A DNA stretch of 64,000 nt, taken from NCBI RefSeq assembly GCF_009295825.1, contig NZ_WHKF01000010.1, forward strand, positions 1 through 64,000. Reading direction: 5' to 3'. The translations under genes and the position numbers were made by a program. Origin of the DNA: Marinifilum sp. N1E240. Lineage in GTDB: Bacteria; Bacteroidota; Bacteroidia; Bacteroidales; Marinifilaceae. Shown here piece after piece: positions 38,401 to 45,973 of this stretch (positions are counted from its first letter, which is position 1; each line of letters starts with the position of its first letter). The notes beneath the pieces were generated by a model, which ran no database searches, was not told the DNA's origin, and saw only the letters and a program-made list of their open reading frames with translations.

Positions 38401-41400
38401 CAGTAAATGGTGCGTTTATTAGCTTTTTGGCTTCTGGCTTAACAATTGTTAATTCAACAACATTTGATATTCCAGATTTAAATGCCGGACCGATTCTAAC
38501 AGCAGCATCGAATGCAACAGTTGATACAGATTTTGAAATTACTTTCACGGAAAATGCAGATTGGAGATCAAAAATTACCGAAATAAAATATGGTGATGCA
38601 ATATTGCCAACCAATGCTTATGACGCTACAGTCGCAGGTAAAATTACATTTAAACCAAGCGAATCGGCACTATTGCAATTGGTAAATGCCGACTATATAT
38701 ATGTTACTTCAACATCCTATTTACTCGATTCTGTTGAACAGGCAATTGCACATGGTGTGGCAAAAAATATTGTGATAACAACTCAGCCTATGGGACCAAA
38801 CTCTAATGGTGAGGAGTTGGGAACACAACCTGTTGTAAAATTACAGGATCAGTATTTTAATGATTGTACAGGAGAGAATTCTATAACTATAAATGCAAAT
38901 GCAAGCGGAGGCAGCTGGGACCTCGAAGGTACAGCTTCTTTAATGGTAACAAACGGTGTTGTAGCATATACAGATCTTACTGCCGGAAGTACAGATTTGA
39001 TAAGTGATGCAACAATTACATTTTCCGGCACAGGACTAACAAATGTGGAATCTGGTTCGTTCTTGATTCCAGCTCCTCTTTTTGCACCCTCTCTTATAGC
39101 TTCAACAAGTGCAACAGTTGACTCTTTATTTGATGTTACTTTTTCGGAAAATCCCGAATGGCAGGGGAAAATTGACTCTGTATCTTACGATGGATCTACT
39201 CTTCCCACATTTGCTTATGACAAGAGTCAGGCTGGTAAAATTGTATTCGATCCATCGCAGGATGCAAGTATGCAAGTTGCCGATACTAAGGAGATAATTG
39301 TTTTTTCTAGAGGATATCAAAATTCAACTGTAAATCAGGAAATAAAACATGGTAAGCCAGATACTTTAGTAATAGAAACGCAACCAACTGCTCCATTGGT
39401 TAATGGTGGAGAATTGGATTTGCAACCTAAGATTTCTGTAAAAGATCAATATAATAATGCATGTAATACTGAAGATGAATATGAAGTTTTAGTGATTAAA
39501 GGGGGAACAGGAGATTGGTTGCTTGCGGGCGATACTTTACAAATGGTGAGCAATGGAGTAATTAATTACCGAAGTTTAACTGCATCAAGTAGTTTAGCTG
39601 TAACAGGTGCATATCTTACTTTTACAGGAGATGGAATTGCTTCCGTTGATTCCGATCCTTTTGATATTCCATCCTTGCAAAATCCACCAAATTTGTCAAC
39701 TCAATTTGATGCAACAGTCGATAACGATTTTGAACTTACCTATTTTTCAATTGATGATTCCTGGTCGACGAGTATTGAATTGATTACTTATGAAGGAGAT
39801 ACACTTCCAAGTTCGGCGTACGATATTGATTCGGATAAAATTGTATTCTATGTATCCGAAGAGGTTCTTTTACAAAAATCAGGTGTATTCGATATTGTAG
39901 TTAAGGCGTTAGGATATAGTGATGCTACGGCAGAACAAACCGTAGGTCATGGAGTTGCTAATAGTATGAATATTACACAACAACCATTGGCTCCTTTAGC
40001 AAATGGAGATTTGTTGGCACAACAGCCAATTCTGGAGTTTTACGATCAGTATTCTAATATTTGCGATAGTGATAATGAAAAGACCATTACAGCCAGTAGA
40101 AATGATGAGGGAGAATGGGACTTAGCAGGTACATTAGAAAAAACAGCTGAGAATGGAATTGTAAGTTTTAATGATTTGTCAGCCTTTTCAACCGGACCGA
40201 TCATAGGAGCTGAAATTATATTTAGCTCTACAGATATGGATGGAGTTGTTGCTACACCTTTTGATATTCCTGATATTGCAACGCCTCCTGTATTGACTGC
40301 AGCGGTTGGGGCAACAGTTGATAATCCATTTAAAATTACCTTTGAAGAAGATTCTGTATGGAGAAATAGGATTAATGTTGTAACGGTAAATGACAGTGTC
40401 TTAGTGGCAGAGAGTTATAATTTTTCTGTAGCTGGTGAGCTTGAATTGATTCCGGCAGAATCGAAGTTTTTACAAACAAATGGAAGTTATGAGGTGATCG
40501 TTCAGTCAAGAGGATTTTCTCATGATACCATACAGCAAGATATTCAGCATGGTGTTGCGGATAGTTTATTGATTTTAACACAACCAACATCGCCATCTGA
40601 AAATGGAAGTTTATTGGCTCAACAACCTGAACTGAAATTAGCAGATCAATATCTGAATGATTGTACAACTGACATTTCTACCATAGTATCAGTCGAAAAA
40701 TTCGACACCAAAGCGTGGGAGTTGGGAGGAACTCTTGAGGTAACTTCTGTGGATGGTTTGATTAATTTCACTGATCTAACTGCAAAAAGTGAAATTGCAA
40801 TAGATTCTGCTTACTTACAGTTCTATTTTATTGGTGATAGTGTAGTATCTGATTTATTTACAATTCCTGTTCCTGTAATTGATTTGACGGCAGCAGAGAA
40901 TGCAACTGTTGACAATGAATTTACGATTCAGGCGAGTGACAACGCAAGTTGGAGAGATTCTATTTCGTCTATCAGTTTTGCAGGTAATACGTTGGTGGAT
41001 ACTTCTTACTTGATTGAACCTGGTGTTATTACTTTTTATCCTGATAAAGATTCGACTTTGTTTATTGCCAGAACCGATACCATTGTAGTTGTAGCAAACG
41101 GATATGCTGATGCTAGAGTTGAACAAATTATCGGACATGGAGTAACTACTGACATGGTTATTATTGAACAACCAATAGGACCAGAGAACAATGGTGATAC
41201 TTTGGCTCAACAGCCAAAAATTCAATTGCAAGATCAATACGAGAACAATTGTACAAGTGATGATCTTACTCAAGTTTTAGTGCAAAAGTTTTCTGATCCG
41301 GATAATGATAATTCTAATTTATGGAGTTTGAGCGGAATAAAAACCATTACATCAGTGGAAGGTATTGTTCAGTTTACAAATTTAGGTGCTTTTAGTGAAG

Positions 41401-42857
41401 ATGAGGTAATAGGTGCAAGGTTGCTGTTTACATCTGATGGATTACTAAATATAGTATCGGATAGTTTTGATATTGTTCGACCTCCAGCACCAATAATTAC
41501 TCCAGCTGTTGATGCAAATGTAGATGAACAATTTGTAGTTACATTTACCGATAACAAATCATGGAGAGATCAAATTTTAGATATCCGATATGGTATTAGA
41601 AGTTTGGAAGGAAACTATGATATTTCAGTTCCTGGACAGATTACCTTTGATCCAACAGTCACTTCAATTTTACAAAAGTACGGAGTTGATTCCATGTATG
41701 TATATTCAGGTAGTTATGATACAACAAGGTTTGAACAAGCAATTCATCATGGTAAATCTAAATATCTGATAATTGAGAAACAGCCATCACCTCCGACAAC
41801 AAACGGAGAACAGTTTATCAGACAACCACAATTGTCTCTTCAGGATCAATATCGAAATATTTGTGATACGGATAATGAATCGCCTGTAACCGTTCGTAAG
41901 GCAGATTTAGAAGATTGGACTTTATCCGGAACTTTAACTCAGCTTGCAGCAAATGGACAAATTAAATTTATTGATTTGGCAGCGACTAGTGAGATGGAAG
42001 TGCAAGGAGCTAGAATGGAATTTGAAGGAACAGGACTAATTTCCATAATGTCGGCAAGATTTACTATTCCTGAACCTAAGTCGAACAGGGCAGGCGAGGC
42101 AACAGCCAATCCGGAGTTGGTTTGTTATGGTTCAAAATCAAATATTACACTTGTTGGTTTCGATGGAGAAATTCAATGGCAAAAATACAATGAGTTGGAT
42201 GATGTATATGAAGATCTTGAAGGAGAAAATGCGGAGTTGTTGGTAACGAATGAAATTGTTCAAAATGAACGATACCGTGCTGTTGTTAACAAAGCAGGTT
42301 TTTCTTCGCAATATTCAAATTCAATTACAGTGAGTCCATTAGAGCAACCAGAAGCTGAATTTACATTTGAAATTGATTACAATCAGGTTCATTTTACGAA
42401 TTTAAGTACAAATGCAACCTCTATTCTTTGGGATTTTGGAGATGGTGTATTGAGTAGTGAATTTGAACCTAGTCATTCCTACGTTCTTGAAAACTCAAGC
42501 GGTAGTGGTTACGTGGTAACATTAACCGCATCGAATGGAGCTTGTCCAGATAGTGAGAGTTCTCAGCAAGTATTTATTACAACAGGAATTGAAGATTTAA
42601 TTGCCGAGAGTGGAGTGGTGGTTTATCCAAATCCAAATCGTGGTGAATTTTTTGTAGAGATTAATGCAATAGATAAGGATGGACTCTTAAGGATTTTTAA
42701 TTCTGCAGGTAAGCTTGTAGTCTCGAAGGAAATTAAGGGGCATTTCAATTCTGAAAAGTTAGAGTTTGATCTGAAAGGTCTTGCGGGAGGTTTTTACTTC
42801 TTGACCATTCAATATCCTGATAAAGTGGTTCGAACGAAATTGATAATAACGAAATAG
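32409..42857 (+). CDS. Giant T9SS-exported repeat protein, probable adhesin
   Basis: The ATG at 32409 is chosen over the in-frame GTG at 32352 because a signal peptide begins there ('KKYLLLGYLCVFSTVFLFAQ'); the product has 3482 residues. Sixteen tandem units of about 200 residues follow. Each has a half starting 'ATVDN-F-ITFTD' and containing 'ITYDG', 'LQ-GT' and 'GY', like DUF1533/Shr-type haemoglobin-interacting domains. A second half has 'TQPxAPxxNGG', 'DQYxN' and 'DLTAS', like invasin-type Ig repeats. The tail holds a PKD domain ('SILWDFGDGVLSSEFEPSHS') and a type IX sorting domain ('VVVYPNPNRGEFFVEI'). It should be displayed on the cell surface. Ligand binding, adhesion or haem uptake are inferences. 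Confidence 0.88.
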   Translation: MKKYLLLGYLCVFSTVFLFAQVTPTLSADGSATVDDDIVITFTDDGTWASSILTVSYNGTTLDASVPGSEDYIIDAGGTITLKPSVGNSVLQTSGTADVVVTASGGYANATVSQTIAHGAASQFTITTQPAAPVSNGGELGTQPVLQLLDQYSNPCSTDDASTVTLSETGDGTWTLGGGNPSASSGIITFTNLTASSNVQVDNATITFGIASYTFASDAFTIALNSAPTLSAAGSAIVDSNFDVGYTEDINWETKITSITYNGASLTETTDYTLNTGPNTITLKPGGGNSALQAAGTADLVVFATGYEDASVSQEIGHGSASQFTITTQPAAPVSNGGELGAQPVLQLLDQYNNPCSTDDASTVTLSETGDGTWTLGGANPNASSGVITFTDLTASSDLKVDNATITFGIASFSLESDPFTIEVKTAPTLTAATGVTVDNDFEISYTDIVEWESSPSLSITFDGVSVPSSAYTINSTSNKILFKPSEHSSLQTAKTANIEISVNSYETAVVSQTIGHGAPSKIVMDTEPVAPSNNGGLFQTQPVVNVQDQYSNVCTGNSSISITAVENDPGNWDLNGSLSGTISSGVLSYTDLTASSTQVVTGAFITFSATGVTSENSATFNLSLNSPPDLTAASGATVDGTFFITFSDTQSWQSKISSITYDGNNVDAAAYDISVGDQITFDPSQSTALQTSGTANFIISSDGFDDTAPLSQVIGHGVANQLAITTEPGTPAINGGELNPQPVIEVRDQYNNFCSTDGNRTITAAKADAGDWSLGGTPDQNANLGVLTFSGLTASSALEVTGANIEFTSPGITPVTSSDFSLGLNNAPTDITAAGSVTVDNPFTITFTDENNWQSNINSITYDGNVVDNAAYNTATSGEITFTPSLSTALQVAGTADLIISSDGFNNSSPVSQTIGHGSAKNIVMVTEPTGPSVNGGQLQDQPVVKLQDSYNNDCTTDNSTSVTVAKGDAGNWTLGGDVTASVNTGILSYTNLTASSNEAISSAFLSFSSTGLTGVNSSTFSLGLNGPPSDLAEDVNADVDSDFTITFTDVDGWQSKISVITYNGVTVDVAAYNTGTTGTIVFTPSLSTALQTAGTANLVISSDGFSDATLSQVLAHGAVNKLSINIQPGAPSVNGGEFSPQPVLEILDQYNNLCTTDGSRTITAAKGDAGNWTLGGSLNQNASSGTLTFASLTASSNENITGANISFSSTGLTGVTSSDFSLGLNTAPNLTASSGASVDGIFEISYDDNVDWESNIDSISFDGNTVPSIAYTINSTSNKITFDPSADAVLQTAKTADMIVFVDGYNNATVSQTIGHGVATQLTIDTEPVAPASNGDPFQTQPVVSARDIYSNICTSNSSISITAAENDPVNWDLQGTLTGTITSGVLSYTDLTASSTQVVNNAFIGFSSSGLTGVNSTNFNLGLNSPPDLTAATGVTVDNSFIITFTDTQSWQSKISSITYNGNTVDAAAYDISVGNQITFDPSLSTELQISGTADFVFVSAGFNDKILSQEIGHGAPASISITTQPTAPSSNGGLFATQPEIGSLDQYGNACTGDNATTISVAKGDAGDWTLGGSPNQTLAGGVFTYTDLSATSTEAVAGAYLTFSSGSFATLDSNPFDIPVDDVPDISSAINATVDNEFSITFSDDASWRGNITDIQYGGNSLPVEAYVTTSIGRITLKPAESALLQVAGSQALSIISSGYSNAEITQEIGHGLVADLFISTQPVGPSSNGASLATQPVVQLHDQYANVCTTDNTTTISSVASGGTWTLGGTLGLTSSSGVFNFTDLTASSDEELTTATIIFSSFSLTDVTSSAFTVPALDASPQLLASSSATVDGEFEISFVANPTWQLAIDSITYDGNLISEGAYDKTQGEKIIFDPSQDTDLQVADTKDLEVHAAGYETASVSQKIKHGVASEMVIVLQPAAPVENGGELATQPGVTLRDQYGNDCLEENTIEITADKGDVNDWTLGGTLIKTAANGSVSYTDLTAASDGPVNGAFISFLASGLTIVNSTTFDIPDLNAGPILTAASNATVDTDFEITFTENADWRSKITEIKYGDAILPTNAYDATVAGKITFKPSESALLQLVNADYIYVTSTSYLLDSVEQAIAHGVAKNIVITTQPMGPNSNGEELGTQPVVKLQDQYFNDCTGENSITINANASGGSWDLEGTASLMVTNGVVAYTDLTAGSTDLISDATITFSGTGLTNVESGSFLIPAPLFAPSLIASTSATVDSLFDVTFSENPEWQGKIDSVSYDGSTLPTFAYDKSQAGKIVFDPSQDASMQVADTKEIIVFSRGYQNSTVNQEIKHGKPDTLVIETQPTAPLVNGGELDLQPKISVKDQYNNACNTEDEYEVLVIKGGTGDWLLAGDTLQMVSNGVINYRSLTASSSLAVTGAYLTFTGDGIASVDSDPFDIPSLQNPPNLSTQFDATVDNDFELTYFSIDDSWSTSIELITYEGDTLPSSAYDIDSDKIVFYVSEEVLLQKSGVFDIVVKALGYSDATAEQTVGHGVANSMNITQQPLAPLANGDLLAQQPILEFYDQYSNICDSDNEKTITASRNDEGEWDLAGTLEKTAENGIVSFNDLSAFSTGPIIGAEIIFSSTDMDGVVATPFDIPDIATPPVLTAAVGATVDNPFKITFEEDSVWRNRINVVTVNDSVLVAESYNFSVAGELELIPAESKFLQTNGSYEVIVQSRGFSHDTIQQDIQHGVADSLLILTQPTSPSENGSLLAQQPELKLADQYLNDCTTDISTIVSVEKFDTKAWELGGTLEVTSVDGLINFTDLTAKSEIAIDSAYLQFYFIGDSVVSDLFTIPVPVIDLTAAENATVDNEFTIQASDNASWRDSISSISFAGNTLVDTSYLIEPGVITFYPDKDSTLFIARTDTIVVVANGYADARVEQIIGHGVTTDMVIIEQPIGPENNGDTLAQQPKIQLQDQYENNCTSDDLTQVLVQKFSDPDNDNSNLWSLSGIKTITSVEGIVQFTNLGAFSEDEVIGARLLFTSDGLLNIVSDSFDIVRPPAPIITPAVDANVDEQFVVTFTDNKSWRDQILDIRYGIRSLEGNYDISVPGQITFDPTVTSILQKYGVDSMYVYSGSYDTTRFEQAIHHGKSKYLIIEKQPSPPTTNGEQFIRQPQLSLQDQYRNICDTDNESPVTVRKADLEDWTLSGTLTQLAANGQIKFIDLAATSEMEVQGARMEFEGTGLISIMSARFTIPEPKSNRAGEATANPELVCYGSKSNITLVGFDGEIQWQKYNELDDVYEDLEGENAELLVTNEIVQNERYRAVVNKAGFSSQYSNSITVSPLEQPEAEFTFEIDYNQVHFTNLSTNATSILWDFGDGVLSSEFEPSHSYVLENSSGSGYVVTLTASNGACPDSESSQQVFITTGIEDLIAESGVVVYPNPNRGEFFVEINAIDKDGLLRIFNSAGKLVVSKEIKGHFNSEKLEFDLKGLAGGFYFLTIQYPDKVVRTKLIITK
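32485..42075 (+). repeat. 16 coding tandem repeats of about 600 bp
   Basis: Unit starts are near 32502, 33100, 33705, 34310, 34915, 35520, 36115, 36715, 37315, 37910, 38510, 39110, 39710, 40310, 40905 and 41510. Units 1 and 2 are almost identical at the DNA level across 32771-32938 and 33371-33538, at an offset of exactly 600 bp. Units 3-4 resemble units 7-8 most closely. Units 9-16 are the most diverged. Confidence 0.9.
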
Positions 42858-42884
42858 GTTATCCCAATCGTAAGAATAAAAATG

Positions 42885-42923
42885 AAAAGGGGCAATTCCA
42901 AATTTGGAATTGCCCCTTTTTTT
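42885..42923 (+). terminator. Bidirectional terminator, 18-bp perfect palindrome
   Basis: The 18-bp arms 42885-42902 and 42903-42920 are exact reverse complements, with a T-run on the plus side and an A-run on the other. The hairpin sits between the convergent adhesin gene and rocD and can terminate both. Confidence 0.95.
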
Positions 42924-42938
42924 ATCTGTAAAATTCGA

Positions 42939-44168
42939 TTATTCAAATTCAGCCATTGTTTTCTTAATGATCTCAATCGCTTCGCGAAGTTGAGTTTCGT
43001 TAATTGTCAATGGAGGAGCAAAACGAATGATATGTCCGTGAGTTGGTTTAGCTAACATACCGTTGTCGCGAAGACGCATACACACATCCCAAGCAGTTTT
43101 ACCACCTTTAGGCTTAATTACGATAGCGTTAAGAAGACCTTTACCACGTACTAGCTCAATCATATCAGATTTAACAGTCGATAATTCCTCACGGAAAATC
43201 TTACCCATTGCCTCAGCATTCTCAGCTAATTTCTCGTCTCTAACTACTTCAAGAGCAGCCATTGCAACCTCACAGGCAATTGGATTACCACCAAAAGTAG
43301 AACCGTGCTCACCTGGCTTAATTACAAGCATTACATCATCATCTGCCAATACTGCAGATACAGGAACTACACCACCTGAAATTGCTTTTCCAAGAATCAA
43401 TACATCAGGACGAACACCTTCATGATCAACAGCTAATAATTTACCTGTTCTTGCAATACCAGTCTGAACTTCATCAGCAACAAATAGTACATTGTTTTCT
43501 TTACAAAGCTCAGAAGCTTTCTTCAAGAATCCATTCTCAGGTACATAAACACCAGCTTCACCTTGAATAGGCTCAACAAGGAATGCACACACATTAGGAT
43601 CTTTTAATTCTTTAGCCAATGCCTCAGTATCGTTGTAAGGAATTGAAACGAAACCTGGTGTGAATGGACCGAATCCTTTATATGAATCTGGATCGTTAGA
43701 CATAGAGATGATTGTAACGGTACGTCCGTGGAAGTTACCATCACAAACGATAATCTTAGCTTCGTTCTCAGGAATACCTTTTACATCGTAACCCCAACGG
43801 CGAACAAGCTTGATAGCTGTTTCGTCAGCTTCAGCACCTGTATTCATTGGTAATACTTTATCGTACCCAAAGTAATTAGTTACGAACTCTTCATATTTAC
43901 CAAGGTTATTACTGTAAAAAGCACGTGAGGTAAGGGTTAGTTTTTGTGCTTGCTCAACCAATGCGTTAATAATTTTTGGATGACAGTGTCCTTGATTAAC
44001 AGCGGAATACGCTGAAAGAAAATCAAAATATTGCTTTCCATCTGTATCCCAAACATAAACGCCTTCGCCACGTTCTAAGACTACTGGAAGTGGATGATAG
44101 TTGTGAGCTCCAAATTTGGACTCTTTCTCCATGTAATCTTTTGCTGTCATTGTTGTTGTATTAGTCAT
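42939..44168 (-). CDS. rocD: Ornithine--oxo-acid aminotransferase
   Basis: The 409-residue product is a class-III PLP aminotransferase. It has '[17 protein letters not shown]' (about 109-125), 'DGNFHGRT', '[12 protein letters not shown]' (about 199-210), 'ADEVQTG' (about 231) and the PLP lysine Lys261 in 'LGKAISGG'. The motif set and length are those of ornithine delta-aminotransferase, which converts ornithine and 2-oxoglutarate to glutamate 5-semialdehyde and glutamate, joining arginine and proline pathways. Acetylornithine transaminase is the main alternative, but the '[12 protein letters not shown]' and 'YNDTEAL' segments favour RocD. It is transcribed alone, with a 220-bp upstream gap. 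Confidence 0.92.
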   Translation of the reverse strand: MTNTTTMTAKDYMEKESKFGAHNYHPLPVVLERGEGVYVWDTDGKQYFDFLSAYSAVNQGHCHPKIINALVEQAQKLTLTSRAFYSNNLGKYEEFVTNYFGYDKVLPMNTGAEADETAIKLVRRWGYDVKGIPENEAKIIVCDGNFHGRTVTIISMSNDPDSYKGFGPFTPGFVSIPYNDTEALAKELKDPNVCAFLVEPIQGEAGVYVPENGFLKKASELCKENNVLFVADEVQTGIARTGKLLAVDHEGVRPDVLILGKAISGGVVPVSAVLADDDVMLVIKPGEHGSTFGGNPIACEVAMAALEVVRDEKLAENAEAMGKIFREELSTVKSDMIELVRGKGLLNAIVIKPKGGKTAWDVCMRLRDNGMLAKPTHGHIIRFAPPLTINETQLREAIEIIKKTMAEFE

Positions 44169-44389
44169 AATTACAATGTTTATAAGATTTATTTATTAGG
44201 ATTAAATACTTAAATTTTGGTACGCCAATTTTGTAATTATTTTTTGATTTTCCATGCCTTTTGAAGAAAAAAATAAATGAAATCAAAAAAATAATTAAAA
44301 TCTGACTTTTATCATAAATGCAATTCTTAATTATAGATTTGCTTATGATTAAAACAGTAAATCCAAATAAAATGTGAAAGCCTTATAAA

Positions 44390-45904
44390 TTAAGGAAGGT
44401 ACTTCGACATTGCCATTAATAAATCGGTTTTATTAAATGGTTTGGCAAGATGCTCGGAACAACCAGCTGATAATGATTTTTCTTTATCTCCTTCGAGAGC
44501 ATAAGCTGTTTGTGCTAATATTTTTAAGTTTGGACGCTTTTCTTTAATTATTTTAGTTGCCTCTAAGCCATTGGTATGTGGCATATTAATATCCATAAGT
44601 ACTAAATTAACTTCAGCTCTGTTTAGGCAAGCTTGAATAGCTTCTTGACCCGTTTTTGCCCAAATGATATTAATGTTGGTTCTCTGAAGATAGGCTTCAA
44701 TGATTTTATAATTAGTCATTTGATCTTCGGCAATTACAACCGTGTAATTTTCCCAATTGTAGATTTCCGGGATAGGATCAATATCATCAATTATAGTATT
44801 TTCGGTAACATCGGGAATGCTGAAATTAACAACTGTACCGACATTTTTTTCTGATGCAATCCAAATCTTACCACCAAGTAATTCTATTTCTAATCTGGAA
44901 ATATATAAGCCAAGACCTGTTCCTTCTGGTGTTCTGCTGTTTGATTCATTCACTTGTCTGAAGCGTTGAAAAACACTTGTTTTATATTCTTCCGGAATTC
45001 CTGGTCCAGTATCACTAATAGTAAAATGAACGGCTTGATTTTTAATTTGATAAGTGCATGAAATAGATCCTTTATCAGTAAACTTAACGGCGTTGTGTAA
45101 TATTTTATTAAGAATGCTTGAGATCTTATTTTGATCTGATTTAATAACGATATTTTTGTCGATAATATTAGGAGCAAACTTTAATTGCACATGTTCTTTG
45201 TTCGAAGATGTAATCTCTTTTTCACACTTAATCCTAACGTCTTTAAGCATTTGGTTAAGATTGAAATTGCGTTTAATTGGTTTGGAAGTTCTACTTTCCA
45301 GCATAGAAACCTTTAGTAAATCTTCAATAATTTTTAAAAGCTGAAGTCCAGAGTTTTTAATCGATCCCGCAAATTTTGGAACATTTCCATTTAAGTTTCC
45401 AGTTTCAAGTAGTTCAGAAAAACCAATTATTGAATTTAAAGGAGTTCTTAATTCGTGACTCATATTGGCAAGAAAAGCATTCTTAAGATTTTCAGCCTCA
45501 AGAGCTTTGTTCCATGCTTTTGCAATTTCAAATTCTTTTATTTTTATGTCTGTAATGTCCTGAAAAAGAACCTCTTCTATTTGCTCTTCTTTTTTGTAAA
45601 CTTCGCCCGTAATTTTCCCTAATCTTAATTCCCCATTTCTGTAAAACCTAAATTCAATTTCCATTGGTTGATCTTTCATCTGCAATAAGGCTTCTTCAAA
45701 AAATGAAAGATCTTCAGGGTGAATGTGTTTAAAAAGTTTCTCGCGATTAGGAGTTAAATCTGATTTCTTGTACCCAAATATTGAATAGGTAACCTCAGAC
45801 CACCACATTTCTTTTGAACCATAGTAATATACCCAATAACCTATTCCTGCAGTTGTATGAATTTTCTTTAGCTGACGTAATTGTATTTTTGTGTCAATTT
45901 TCAT
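44390..45904 (-). CDS. Hybrid histidine kinase with PAS and receiver domains
   Basis: The 504-residue product has no membrane segment. It has an N-terminal PAS fold (about 15-115), a HisKA domain with phosphoacceptor His150 in 'MSHELRTPLN', an ATPase with N box (about 267-275), 'DTGPGIP' (298-304) and 'GTGLGLYIS', and a receiver (about 388-500) with acidic Glu393-Asp394, phosphoacceptor Asp438 and Lys488. It should sense a cytoplasmic signal and relay phosphate internally. No DNA-binding output domain is present, and no response regulator is adjacent. It lies 69 bp downstream of the VWA gene on the same strand, so may be the last gene of the 50470-44390 set. Confidence 0.9.
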   Translation of the reverse strand: MKIDTKIQLRQLKKIHTTAGIGYWVYYYGSKEMWWSEVTYSIFGYKKSDLTPNREKLFKHIHPEDLSFFEEALLQMKDQPMEIEFRFYRNGELRLGKITGEVYKKEEQIEEVLFQDITDIKIKEFEIAKAWNKALEAENLKNAFLANMSHELRTPLNSIIGFSELLETGNLNGNVPKFAGSIKNSGLQLLKIIEDLLKVSMLESRTSKPIKRNFNLNQMLKDVRIKCEKEITSSNKEHVQLKFAPNIIDKNIVIKSDQNKISSILNKILHNAVKFTDKGSISCTYQIKNQAVHFTISDTGPGIPEEYKTSVFQRFRQVNESNSRTPEGTGLGLYISRLEIELLGGKIWIASEKNVGTVVNFSIPDVTENTIIDDIDPIPEIYNWENYTVVIAEDQMTNYKIIEAYLQRTNINIIWAKTGQEAIQACLNRAEVNLVLMDINMPHTNGLEATKIIKEKRPNLKILAQTAYALEGDKEKSLSAGCSEHLAKPFNKTDLLMAMSKYLP

Positions 45905-45973
45905 TTATTTGGATTTGGGTCTATGTTAATGTAAAATGATTAAAAAGATTGAAAGATAGATTGTTGATATTCG

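Noticed and set aside
40854-41273. 139-residue minus-strand frame inside the giant repeat protein
   Set aside because: It is antisense to a repeat unit, has no domain and no partner in the other units.
44334-44341. Plus-strand TAGATTTG promoter box
   Set aside because: It matches the -7 consensus but no plus-strand gene follows; the region downstream is the 3' end of the kinase on the opposite strand.
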